DNA from: Phorcus lineatus
Taxonomy: Eukaryota > Mollusca > Gastropoda > Trochida > Trochidae
DNA: 64,000 bases
Assembly: GCA_921293015.1 (NCBI GenBank)
Contig: OV121087.1
Coordinates: forward strand, 38,798,630 to 38,862,629
Reading direction: 5' to 3'
In this document: positions 1 to 11,804 of the stretch, one piece after another
Layout: each line of letters starts with the position of its first letter
Position numbering within the stretch: position 1 is the first letter of the stretch
Made by a program: the position numbers and the translations under genes
The notes under the pieces: model-generated
Database searches by the model: none
Told to the model about the DNA's origin: nothing
Seen by the model: only the letters and a program-made list of their open reading frames with translations

Positions 1-1084
1 AGTAGTTTGAAGAACATTCCAAATTTCTTTGGAGGGAAAAAAAACATAGAATTCCAAATTGCTGAATCAGCAATAATACAATAATGTGAAATACCTCCAA
101 TACAGACTGCAAATAATTAAAGCAGATTATCTATAATTAGGATCTGCTAGAACTATCACGGAAGATGATGTATAAAATATTTATTTCCGACCAGCGAGTA
201 AGTGGACGAGGGGCCATCTACATGCAATATTTGACAACGTTCAGTACACAATCAGAAGCAGGCATACCATTAACGTCATGATCTTTAAACACAGAACAAA
301 CATACCATGACTCAACTTCCATAATTACGTTAAAATACTTCACACGTACAATTGCTGGAGATCCATATGGAGGCAAGCTCAGAGAATGTGTCATAACTTA
401 TAGTGATGTCATTGGCTTTTTAAAAAAAGTTTTAGAGGAAATATTGAGCTTAATTTTTCAAATTTTCTAAATTCTCTCAAAAGACTTCTTAGCACATTTG
501 ACGGTGAAAAAATAATTTTCTTAGGTTTTTATGATATCATTGTCTACAGTCTATTCTTGACCGGTGAATAAAATAAGGCTCATATATGCTATCCCGGAAC
601 CTGGTTACTGTTGGTCTAGGCTGATAATGTTGGGTTTTTTTCTTCAATTTCACAAATGAAATTGAACAAGATAATACATTTGGCATGGATACTTTTCAAA
701 CTTTCAAACACTGCCTGGACTTACATAGAGTCATTTAGATATCAGGACTTTGAATAATATATCTGCCCAATAATTCTACAGGTAGATACACCTGTCTAGG
801 TGTCCCAATTCAGCAAATTTTACATTCATATCACAGCTCATTAACAGAGGGATTAATAAGGGATAAGCCATTGGCGAAAGAAAGACTATCCTTGAATATA
901 TTGTTACCTGCAACTTAAGGGTTAGACTTAATATTGTATGTATCCCAAATGATTTCATTGGTGTAATGAACTCAAATGAATAGTGCAATTAATTAGTAAC
1001 AAACAATATTGAGTAATTGATTTACAGAAATGAGATTTTAGCAATGTGAACTTTGAGGGATTATCCTGTTAGAAATATCATTCA

Positions 1085-1440
1085 GTCATGACCTGTAAGT
1101 AAAGGGTTTAACTTTTCTTGCATAGCAAATTATTTTTCAGGTAGAAAATAAAAGAAATTACAGTGGCCAGCAAGTAAAGGGTAGAACTTCATTTGCATTC
1201 CAAATTATTTCACAGGTAAATCATAAATGAAAATACCATGGCCAGCAAGTAAAGGGTTAAACTTCAAGTTCATAAAAATAATTTCACAGGTAAATTGTAA
1301 TTTAATTTACCTGTTGTCAAAAGTATATAAAAAATAATTTCACAGGTAAATTGTAATTTACTTTACCTGTTGTCAAAAGTTTATAAAAAAATAACTTCAC
1401 AGGTAAATTGTAATTAACTTTACCTGTTGTCAGGTGACCA
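1085..1440. repeat. Two adjoining tandem arrays (~74 bp x3, ~63 bp x3)
   Basis: AAGTAAAGGG-T-AACTT recurs near 1097, 1171 and 1245 with a ~74 bp period. It passes directly into three ~63 bp units built on TTTCACAGGTAAATTGTAATTT and AATTTACCTGTTGTCAAAAG. Each of the latter units holds a near-palindrome (ACAGGTAAATT facing AATTTACCTGT), able to form a hairpin. Confidence 0.8.
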
Positions 1441-2470
1441 GCTCGATCTGATCCTCATTTGCCCCACGTTGTTGTTAAATCCAAGTCCCCCCTCGTATCG
1501 GAGGTAGTCGCGTCTCTGCCACATCCTTGTCATTGTTATATCCACAAACAATATCCAACACAAACCATATCAACTCCCAACTGAAGACTTAAGTCACACT
1601 CAACGTTAGTTCATTAAAGTTCGAGGCTGAAGTCAGCATTGCAGAAATTCTCCCTCAAGAAGTGAATTTGAAAACATGAGCTCAAAGCATAAAAATTAAA
1701 TGAGTTGTACTCAAATTTTCTTTACAGGTTGTATTTTAATCAAAATTAAAAGTCATAGATCTTCATATTTCAAAGACATCCATAACCAGATCTTCATTTT
1801 ACCAGATGGTCATCACCATTTCTTCACGACAGGATAACCACAATCAGTTTCTATTTTCATCTAAAACTAAACCTTAAACACCAAAACAAAACTCAGAAAT
1901 GAAAACCAAATGAAATTTTTGATAGATAGCATATTCAGATAGTCCTCAAAGTTCAAGATATCCAAAGAGTGAATTCTATCACCATATCTTGACTCAACTT
2001 CTATGCAGAAAGTCCACTCAATTCAATTCATCCGCCTTTACAGTAGTCAGACAGAGTTCAAGTTATCCAATAAGTATATTCAATCACCAATCACGACTCA
2101 GGAGTTAGGATAGTCCTTCAGCTTAATTTTATCCAAAGGGTAACTTCATTCACGAATCTGGACACCCAGAATATTCAGATAGTCTCCCCAGTTCAAGTTA
2201 TCCGCCTAAACAGTAGTCACACGAGGTAATGTCCCATGTAGACTGAGACGCTGTATGGCTGACATCTACCGCCGTCTGAAGCTAGCATACAAGTACGCGA
2301 AATCGTCTGTTCAAACCACGAACTAGAGACCAGTCAAGCACGCAAACAATGGGCGGCTGAGTTTGTGGAGTGACCCATTAAATCTCAACGGTGGTCAAAG
2401 CTTGACCGATGGCTGGACAAAATACACAGAATACCCACCGAACAGAGACAGAGATAACCCTGTGGTTTAG
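1441..2470. other. GC-richer non-coding stretch with degenerate repeats
   Basis: No gene is recognised here. From about 1930 to 2220 a phrase like GATAGTCCTCAAAGTTCAAG-TATCCAAAGAGT recurs four times with heavy divergence. From 2200 to 2460 base composition is richer in GC and contains no repeat I can identify. This could be a promoter or first exon of a minus-strand isoform, or a piece of unrecognised mobile element. Confidence 0.3.
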
Positions 2471-5400
2471 CATGATAACAAACACTTGAAGATTCAATAC
2501 CTTAATGATCAGAAGTTCAAACTAATTGACAGTAGCAATTTTCACCGTCTTCAAATTTAATTTGCTCTTGATTTCTTACATTTCATCATCATAATTTGTC
2601 AAACCCTGGAAGAATTTCTATAAAAAAAATTATTGATAACTTTGCAGCATTATTAATTAATAATTAATAATTATTTATTTTCTTATTCAAGACACTTTGA
2701 TCCTCCCATATATGATTATTAGCTATATCTCTTCAGCATTATCATTTTCTGATCTTGAATTCCTTTTTGGTAAATTTTGCAGAAAATGTTGATTGTTGAT
2801 TCAAAATTTACCAAAACAAGATTATCTTTCAACTCCAAGATCAGAAGTTATAATTCTAAATCAATCACGTAGATTATTACAATACCTTTCAATTTTAATT
2901 GCTCATTATAAGTATATCCAAATGGGAAGCAGAAGTCCTTTACTGTGCATTTATTCTTAAATGCATATGAAAACAGTACAAATTAACCCCATTGCTAAGC
3001 ATATTATTTTGAAGTTTATTTAACAAAATTCACAAACTATAGTGAACACCAAAATTACCGCAAGACTTCAACTTCTAAAACACTATTGTAAATGGTTGTC
3101 AAAATAGATGGCAGCTATATGGTTCAATCATAAATTGCTTTAATTTGTTTCAATATGACCCTAACCAGAAGAAAGGTCAGCTAACTGTTGATTTCACATA
3201 ATAGATAATTTTTCCTAACCTTCTTTATTGACGTTTCTTTTTGTGTTTAGTATAGGAGATTATTTTTTACAAAATATTACCATATCATGCTGTCCTGTTC
3301 ATTAATACTTCTCATATTCAATTATGAACACTCAATATACCATGACAATTTCAGTAACTTCTAAAAGAGGAATCTCGAGTGACATTCCAGAAGTTTGAAC
3401 TTGGCGTCAAAGATTATGTCTTTACCTCCACTTTAATAAAATCTCCTTTCAATTCCTTTTCTTTTTAATCCATTCAAAACACTGCTCCAGTAATTTCCTT
3501 TCAGCTTAAATCATTCAGGTTTTGGGAATGATTCAAGGAAAATGCTTGAGAATTAACCATTGAAATACAATTCACTGTGAACAAAAACTAACTACTTGAG
3601 ATGCATGCTTGACTAACCATGGTTAGAACAGCATCTTAATATTTTCTTTGAATTTTTTGGTCCTTTACCTTGAAGCAAGAAAAAATTCTTTATTCTGAAA
3701 TTGTAATATTATATTCAAGAAAGACAATAGGTCATATGTAAGGGATTAAAAAAGCTTATTCTTTGGCAAGGTCTTTAGCATTTAAAGCAATTGCATCTTT
3801 TGCACATGAGGTAATGTTTTGACATAGTGATAATCTTGGGTATAAATCTAAATTATTCTATATTTTCCCCAAAACTTTGGACATCATAGATAAGATAAAA
3901 TGATCTCTGTGTAAAGATATTTTGTGATGTCATTATAGTTATGATTATTTACCTTTGACTGTAACAATTTCAGGTGTTCACCAATTAGTTTTTTAAGTGT
4001 TTATGTTATTTGATTTCTTGACCATAATTTTCATATATTATATGTTATTCATATTCAGAGTTTAACCATGCACATGGTATTTGTAGGTGTTATGATATCA
4101 TGCTGAACTTTTATTCTGATTGTTGCATCTTTTTAATATGAAACATGACAACGACCATTGCGTATGAATGGTCAAAGGCTTTTTGTTATTTGAATCAGGT
4201 AATAATCATTTGTTGTGAGTAACTCTAAACCAACACTGTTAGAAATGAATTTCTAACTTATGAATGTTTATAGAGTAGAATTTATCCTGTTTCAGTGTTT
4301 CAAAAATTAGTGTAAATTCTTTCATAAGGCTAAAGCAAGTGAATCAAAACCATTCTATATTCCTTTTTCACTTAATTAATAAACCTTACCATATTTTGTC
4401 AGGGTACAGAAGTTGGTTGTCACTTTGACACAGATTGAAGTCAACCATGTGAACAGATATCTGAACACATGCATGCATCAAGATTTAACACAGTGAACAT
4501 TTTGTTATCCAATTAAAAATTTTGAATTTTGAATTCTGGATTCTAAAAGAAAAGTCCACTTGTTTAACCATCCATTGTTGGTACTCCACTATGTGCATAT
4601 CCAAAAGTTTCTTTGTAGAGATGATATCATAAATCTTTGAAATCAATGAAGCCAAGAAACAATTACTTCTCAAAATACAATGCAAAAAAAGAATGTGATC
4701 ATCTAATGGTATTTTTTTATCCCTATAATAATCCACTAAATAGAAAAAATTACTCAACTGTAATCCGAAAGTTTCCATGTATACAATAAATGTCCTTGAC
4801 ATGGCAACAGCAATTTAAGAAATCAATGCTAAAACAAAAACAAATTTTTTCTCTTGCAATGAAATAAATGCAAATAACAATAAATCTTATTTTAAAAAAT
4901 CACTCTTGTAGAAAATCAATTTTAAAGAATATGCTGCCACTACCTAAAAATCAACAGAGATAGGTGTGATCATTCTTTGTGATGGATGAATGACAGAAGC
5001 TGTTAGAACTCTGACGGATGACAGCTGAACTAAATACTTCCCTGACATACGTCCTAGTACACATATCTTCTCACTCACTCTAGAACAAAATCGGTCACTG
5101 ACAACAGCTACACCTTTATAAGCATTTTTTAAAAATCATATCTTTCACTTTAAGGTGTCATAATGTTATCATTTGATTCAAAGAAATTTTTCAAAAGTTC
5201 ATATTTTTTTAATTTCTGAATTTCATAATCATAGAAATGAATTTTGGGGTGAAATGCAACTGAATAAAGAATTCATAGATTGAATGAAACATAAACATAG
5301 CCTATTGATCTTAAAAGACAATGGATATTTTCCACTAGAACAATAATCTTGAAGATGACAAAATAGTTACCTCATCAAGTTATCAGTGGGTGCATAAAAT

Positions 5401-6730
5401 GTTTTTACAAGCCTATAAAAAGGATCTATTTATTGAGTTTCTGTAACTAATTCTGGCAATAGGATGGAAGAAAAGAACTGACTGATGCCAACATTTGACT
5501 CATTCAACAAATACCACATTTCGGTCAAATTTAACCAAAATTGGTTGACCCCAAGCTATAAGTTCTCAAAGGTCACCAACTTTCTTTCTCACCCTTCAAT
5601 GGATCTCAAGCAATTTTCAGAAATTTTTTCATCAGATGTCAAAACTGATTTAGAAATACAAATGTATGATTTGGCAATCTCTGGTATTGTGAAATGAGCA
5701 TCTATAACCTGTATAGAACTGGGTCAGCTACTGAATACAACAGCCTCACCTAGTTTTGCGTCACTTACAGTATAATAATGATGCTTATCTTTCCATTCCT
5801 CTCTCACAGTAAAAGAGAGTGAAACAGAGTTGCAGTTTTTATTGCCATATCTGATCTTGTGAGAAAAATGTTCAAAGTATTCAATAAAACTATTTTCATA
5901 CTAATCTACCATGAAAGAAAGTTTCAATGTCAGTTCACCAGTTTCTAAATGGTAAGAAAAAGATTAAAATGTTTAGTTAACTTTTAACAGACAAGTTTCT
6001 TTCTATAAGAGATGAAGTTGTGAAAAAAATTGCAAAAATACATCTACATAGATAACAATAAATGCATGATATGATGTTTAATTTTTGCGAAAAGATTAAA
6101 ATTAGAGATATGCACCATGCAGTATAAATGAACAAACTTGGTTAAAAAAAATTTTTTTATGTATTTTGAACAAAAATAAGGCTTACAACAAAACAGAATG
6201 CTTCATTTGTTCATCAACCATTCTTAGAATTAAAAATGACATAACAGATTACTTTTTTTTTAAAATACCAAAATTCCTCTTCCTCATACTGAGGTTCATG
6301 TAAAAGTTATGACAGCTTGTTTCCCTTAAACCAATTCCCAACCATCTGAAAACATTGACTAACCGGTGTGAGGACATTGCATGACTCTCAGTCATTAAAT
6401 GCTGTAACTATGAATGCCTTGCCAGACAAGCTTCACACAGTGCAAACAACACTAGAACCATGCAAGGAGTTCATACAGAAAGTCACATGTGAAAAGAGTG
6501 GCCATTTTGAATAAGAAATGTAATTAGTTACCTGTACTCATCAACACAGGTGTTAACTAACCGGCCTTGGCCCTTGGAAAGTCGTGACTGCTAAGAAAAT
6601 ACCTTGTTATTTGAATGAGGTTTCAGATTTCTCGCCATTGTCAAATTTAATGGAATTTCTTGATTTGTAATATCATGCAGGAATGTATGTAAACTAATTA
6701 ATGCAAAATAATGACTTATCATGTAAAAAT
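2471..6730. other. AT-rich presumed intron, no gene seen
   Basis: Short ORFs only, none with recognisable domains or paired splice sites. At 5113-5123 the minus strand reads GCTTATAAAGG, a TATA-like motif, followed by a GC-richer 150 bp with donor-like sites; this is weak evidence of a promoter. Otherwise nothing. Confidence 0.3.
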
Positions 6731-7429
6731 ACTAAGGTTTCATATTCAATTAAATCAACTTAGGTTTCATACTCATATAGGCCAACTAAGGTTTCATATT
6801 CAATTAGCCTAAGGTTTCATATTCAAATTAGCCTAAGGTTTCATATTCAAATAAGCAAACTAAGGTTTCATATTCAAATAAGCTAACTAAGGTTTCAAAT
6901 TCAAATAAGGCAATATTTATGTACGCCAACTAAGATTTCATATTCAAATAAGCCAACTAAAGTTTCATATTCAAATAAGTCTAAGGTTTCATATCATTTT
7001 AGCCAACTAAGGTTTCATATTCAAATAAGCTAACTAAGGTTTCAAGTTAAAATAAGGCAATATTTATATAAGCCAACTAAGGTTTCATATTCAAATAAGC
7101 CAACTAAAGTTTCATATTCAAATAAGCCTAAAGTTTCATATCATCTAAGCCAACTAAGGTTTCATATTCAAATAATCCAACTAAGATTTCATATTCAAAT
7201 AAGCTAAAGGTTTCATATTCAAATAGGCCAACTAAGATTTCATATTCAAATAAGCTAACTAAGGTTTCATATTTAAATAAGCCAGTATTCAAATAAGCCA
7301 ACAAGGTTTCATATTCAAATAAGCCAACTAAAGGTTCATATTCAAATAAGCCTAAGGTTTCATATCATCTAAGCCAACTAAGGTTTCATATTCAAATAAG
7401 CCAACCAAGGTTTCATATTCAATTTAGCC
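6731..7429. repeat. Minisatellite, 20-27 bp unit, about 700 bp
   Basis: Roughly 28 units of AACTAAGGTTTCATATTC plus AAATAAGCC, mixed with shorter variants (CTAAGGTTTCATATTC). A variant block containing AAGGCAATATTTAT occurs at 6907 and again at 7054, with the same order of variant units after it. This gives a higher-order period near 147 bp. No coding potential. Confidence 0.9.
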
Positions 7430-9175
7430 AAAGTACAACAAAGCTTAATATAGAATCTCCTTGGTATCATTATCAAACAGACACAAATACCTTTGAAACA
7501 AATAATTCTCCTGACCTTAACAGAAGATAAATCTTGATGAATGGCAATATGATGAAAATATGCTTCTTGTCATCTTGACTGATGCAGGTTTCGAACTGGT
7601 TCAACATGATCAAGAAATGCTTGATCAATACAGTTTATCAATGGAGCTAAGTTGTGTTTTTTCTCATTACCATGGCACCCAATCCTTTTAAAGCCAAAAA
7701 GTCTGAGACATTCACATAATAGGTTCCTGATTTTCAACATTGGTAAAATGTTTTAGTCAGACAAGAGTTGTGAAACATATGTCAGATTGCAAAACCAACC
7801 AAAAAGATTGATAAATGGTTGTTATGTTTTTAAAAGCACTATTTTGACAGTAGCCAAATTTAACATGTTTAAATCTTGTATTGAACTGATTGAGGGATGT
7901 AAGATTGGCATAATCTAATTTGTTTCAAAATTTCAATTCTGTTTTAATTTGACATTAAGCTCAAGCGAAACAACATAATATGCATCAAGGAATTTACTTC
8001 GACAGAATATGTTTGATTGGCATTCATGTTTGTCCCTTTCGAATTTACATGTTTGGAGGCCATATGTTTTGCGCCGTTGACAACTAATCATATCACATAT
8101 TAAAACTTTCCACAATATTGTCATTAAATATCTTTGGAATGGTTCATAAGAACAGATGATGAAATGTTTTCAAAGGGGCAACAGAACAATTTTGGTAAAT
8201 TTTATTTCTTCAAAATTCCCCAAATAAATATTTATTTATGCATCTGGTATTACCTTAACCTCATGACTCAACTTGATTATCTGTAATCATAAACTAAAGT
8301 ATAAAGTATCAAAGTAAAACTGTTGGCGGCCATCATAGTGTGAACGCCTAACAATCATTTAAGGTATCGAAATGGATTCGCATAGATTAACCAAACTTGT
8401 TATGTTTTTGGAGGACTGATTCTTTTGATTAAAAAGATTGCCTTGCAATCTGCAACTAATTTTTTGTGTGTGAGATCATATTTTTTAGCTACTGCTACTT
8501 TAAAATAAATTATGATTAAATTAATTTGACTTCTGAATTATACAATAAGTCATTATAATCATTTGATGACTATGTATGTTATATCTAAATTCAAGCAAAT
8601 ATTTTCATAATTAAAATGAATTATTTTCAATTCATTAGCATCTATGAAAACCATTTTATCATCAGCAAATAGATACCAAAGAATTTGAATAATAATCATT
8701 TCAACTGGTACGCATGTATCTTTGATAGGGTTGAAAATATCTTATCACAGATTTCATCTCAAAAAGAATTTGACATTTAATTTGAGAAATTTATACTTAA
8801 GAAAACCTTATAAAAATCAATCAATAAGGATCTGATGTGTAAAACATGAAAAATCTCTTCATATAAATTTCAACAAATTTCAGAAATACCCTTATCTGAT
8901 GAGAAGTGTGTAGTTGTAGGACTAAGACAAATTAGATTCAACGATAAATGTCTGAATATCATAAATCTTCATTAACTGAAAAAGGAGATGTTAATTCAAT
9001 ATTCCTTGATATCTTGAAATCTTAAAATGCAAATTCATCTTTTTAAGAAATTCTTTGTGTTATTTGATTAATGTAAAATCTTACATTACTTTGTTTCAAA
9101 AAGTAATTTGTGAAATATATTATAAAAATTGTTAAGATCATTTATCTAAATATTACACATCACAGCAAATAACAT
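7430..9175. other. AT-rich presumed intron, no gene seen
   Basis: Nothing recognisable beyond scattered short ORFs; no repeat array and no credible exon. Confidence 0.3.
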
Positions 9176-9180
9176 GATCA

Positions 9181-9900
9181 ACTCACATTTTCACCTGTGC
9201 CGACAAGCTCACCTGCCGAGACTCGTTAGCAAAGGTAAATCTCCACAGAACTAAGTCTCCGAGTGAGTGCTCTAACAAAACCACAAACGTCACTATTACA
9301 CTGCCATAGTGCTTAAAATATCACCAATGCACATTTGAGAGAGAATATTCTTTCCTAATACTTCAAAATGTACTAGTGCCTCTAATATTTTTTAACACAC
9401 AGAACAACAAACCTCATAAATGCACCGTTAGAGAGCGAGAAATGACTTCAATGTGCAATGAAATTTCTGATTACCAACCACTCAGCAATATGCTCTTTTT
9501 GCTGTCAAAACAATCAAAAAAAATTTCGTACTTACATTTTTCATAAGGTAAGTCTCCACAGACAAATTTTCCCCACAAGGGCCCTCACGACATAACATCT
9601 AAAACACTTCCAGTGCACGACTGTTACATATCACCTACGAAGAGTCAGAACTCTTTTTGCTATAAATACTACAAATAGTTTGACTAAAGCTACTTACATT
9701 TTTCATCGACCGTTCGTGAGAAGGCCAACAGGCAACCACAAATCAATGATGTTCTATAATCAATAAATCCGAGCCATGGAGCTACCTGTGGCCAGGTAAA
9801 CAACTTCCTCCAATGAACAGGTGAAAGTGGGAGAGAGAGCTACCTTTGCCCATCACCAGTTACCTGCCTCAGGTGAGATCATAAACTCTCGTTAACACAT
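9181..9900 (-). promoter_or_regulatory. Candidate alternative first-exon cluster, minus strand
   Basis: This GC-richer segment has at least six minus-strand donor-like sites: GTGAGT at 9181-9186, CAG|GTGAGC near 9208-9214, ATGAAAAAT|GTAAGT at 9530-9535 and again at 9692-9697, CCACAG|GTAGCT at 9780-9785, and GAGGCAG|GTAACT near 9859. Three of them sit in diverged repeats that share a CTCCACAG-A...TTTTTGCT pattern. The arrangement suggests duplicated alternative first exons for a shorter isoform of the minus-strand gene. MKN before the donor ends in phase 0, which does not fit the phase-2 end of the PDZ exon, so the exons may be untranslated. Confidence 0.3.
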
Positions 9901-10339
9901 CAATCAATCGCAGAAATGTGATTTCTTCTCCTGCTTGAGGTATTTTGGTTGTTTTTGCACACGGGATATATTAAGTCAATTTCATAACTATGTTTCTTGA
10001 GGCATGAATTAGGATTTTTGTTAAAATAATGATTTCTTAACCCTTCCGTTGCTGAATATTATTTTGACCAGTTTTGCCCCCGTGGCTGAATTTTCCAGCA
10101 CTCGCCTCGCTACGGTAATAACGCAATTAGCCCCTGTGGCTGAATTATTTCGCACCGCGAGTCGCGGCTGTTTTTTCGATAAATGGTGTATTCACATGGC
10201 GGATCACGGATGAAACTGACCGTTCGATACAAAAGTAGCCCGCCAATCCCGTACACAAATGAACGATCTTTATCCGACACTTTGAATGAAATTTTTATCC
10301 TACCTAGAACGGTTTCTATTGCAATATGAAGATTGTCTT

Positions 10340-11600
10340 TATTTAGAGTTACGGAAAATCCTTAAATATAATCGCACAATTAATTTTTTTATATGGAATT
10401 GAAGATACATTATTCCTCTTTACGATGATATATATCTTTTTACAATGCGACCTCTAGTTAGATTTCTACAATTATCTAAAGATTGTCTTTATTTCCGGCT
10501 GAATAAAATCCCTAATACTTAGCGCGCATACATGTATTATATATGGAATTGTAGACAATTTATTCTTCTTTATGATGATAAAAGATTGTTAGAAAATGTC
10601 ATCCTGTTCAAAAGATATACGCCGCGAAAGATGGTTGGGGGTACCCCGAGGATGCTCCGACATAACGGGATTTTTAGCCAGAACTAATTCTCCCTTGGGC
10701 AGTCTGGCATCGGTACGCTAATTAGTACCGTTATACCCCCGGGGCACCCCCGAGGCACCAGCATGCGAGTGCCAGTGTTCTAAGCACCAGCGTTGCTTCC
10801 TGCTGTACCGATCCTCTCGGCGCGTGCAGTCACACGCGGGCGAACATTCCGAGATAATAAAATCAATCATTCTATACGCACGCCGCATCGTTATTTCTTG
10901 CTGCGCATGTACAAATTATACATGGAAATAAAGATAAATCTTTCGTCCTTACGACTGTGAAAAAATAATGAAAAGGTGCCAACTGGTTCAAAAGATATGA
11001 AAAACGAAAGAGTGATACCCTCAACTACTTGAAAACAAATTTTGATAAGCGTTCTATTTGCGACACCAGTCGCATCATCCACCGCATCGTTATTATTGAC
11101 TGCGCATATGCATATTATACATGGAATTAAAAACAATTATATTCCCTTGAAATAGGTGAAAAAAATATAAAAAAGTATAAAATTGTTCGGGAGATATGAA
11201 CCGCGAAAGAGCGACACCCTCAACTACTTGAAAATAGATTTTGACAATCGTTTTATTTGCGACATTTGTCGCAGCACTCGCCGCACCATTTTTATTAATT
11301 GCGCACATGCATATTATACATGGAATTAAAGATCATTCTTTCCGCTTGAGAAAGGTGGAAAAAAATTTAAAAAGTGCCAAATAGTTCGGGAGATATGAAC
11401 CGTTAAAGAGGGGTACCCTCAGACATTTGGGGAAAAAAATTGATAATTGCGACATTTCTCGCATTATTTGCCGCTTCTTTATTATGTGTTGCGCACATAC
11501 ACATTTCATAATGAATCAAAGCCAGTTCTTTTCCCTTTACGATGATGTAAAAAGTATGAAGTTTCGCCACCCGATTCTAAGAAAACAAATTGCGAAAGAT
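10340..11600. repeat. Left-arm tandem repeats of the piggyBac element (~195 bp period)
   Basis: About six diverged units in the same direction. Their TGCGCAYRTR-type cores lie near 10370, 10522, 10902, 11100, 11300 and 11490. Each is followed by a TATACATGGAATTAAAGA-like stretch, a TTTACGATGAT stretch, GATATGAA-CGCGAAAGAG, and a GCGACATTTGTCGCA-like small palindrome. The last four are regularly spaced at about 195 bp; the first two are more diverged. The same unit occurs in the right arm. Short ORFs here do not look like genes. Confidence 0.75.
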
Positions 11601-11694
11601 CGGGGGTAGGTTCGTGATGCGGCTCGTATCGAACGTCCAGTGACAGCTCACATTGACTTTCTCTGTCTCTTTTACGACTTAAAAAAAAGATTAT

Positions 11695-11700
11695 TTTATT
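11695..11700 (-). terminator. Transposase polyadenylation signal AATAAA
   Basis: AATAAA on the minus strand, about 105 bases past the transposase stop codon and inside the transposon. It is the nearest canonical signal in the right orientation, so it is the likely 3' end signal of the transposase mRNA. Confidence 0.45.
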
Positions 11701-11804
11701 GACAATCAGTATTTTATATTACACTTATTCACCTTATTGATGTGAAGAATAAACTTTATAAGGAGAGTAACGCTCATCCACACTTCTGCTTCTTTCTTCT
11801 TTCT

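Noticed and set aside
4485-4802. 105 aa minus-strand ORF
   Set aside because: AT-rich composition, no domain, and no splice context suggesting a PDZ-gene exon.
6731-7429. CRISPR-like appearance of regular short repeats
   Set aside because: Units are contiguous with no unique spacers, in a eukaryotic AT-rich context; it is a minisatellite.
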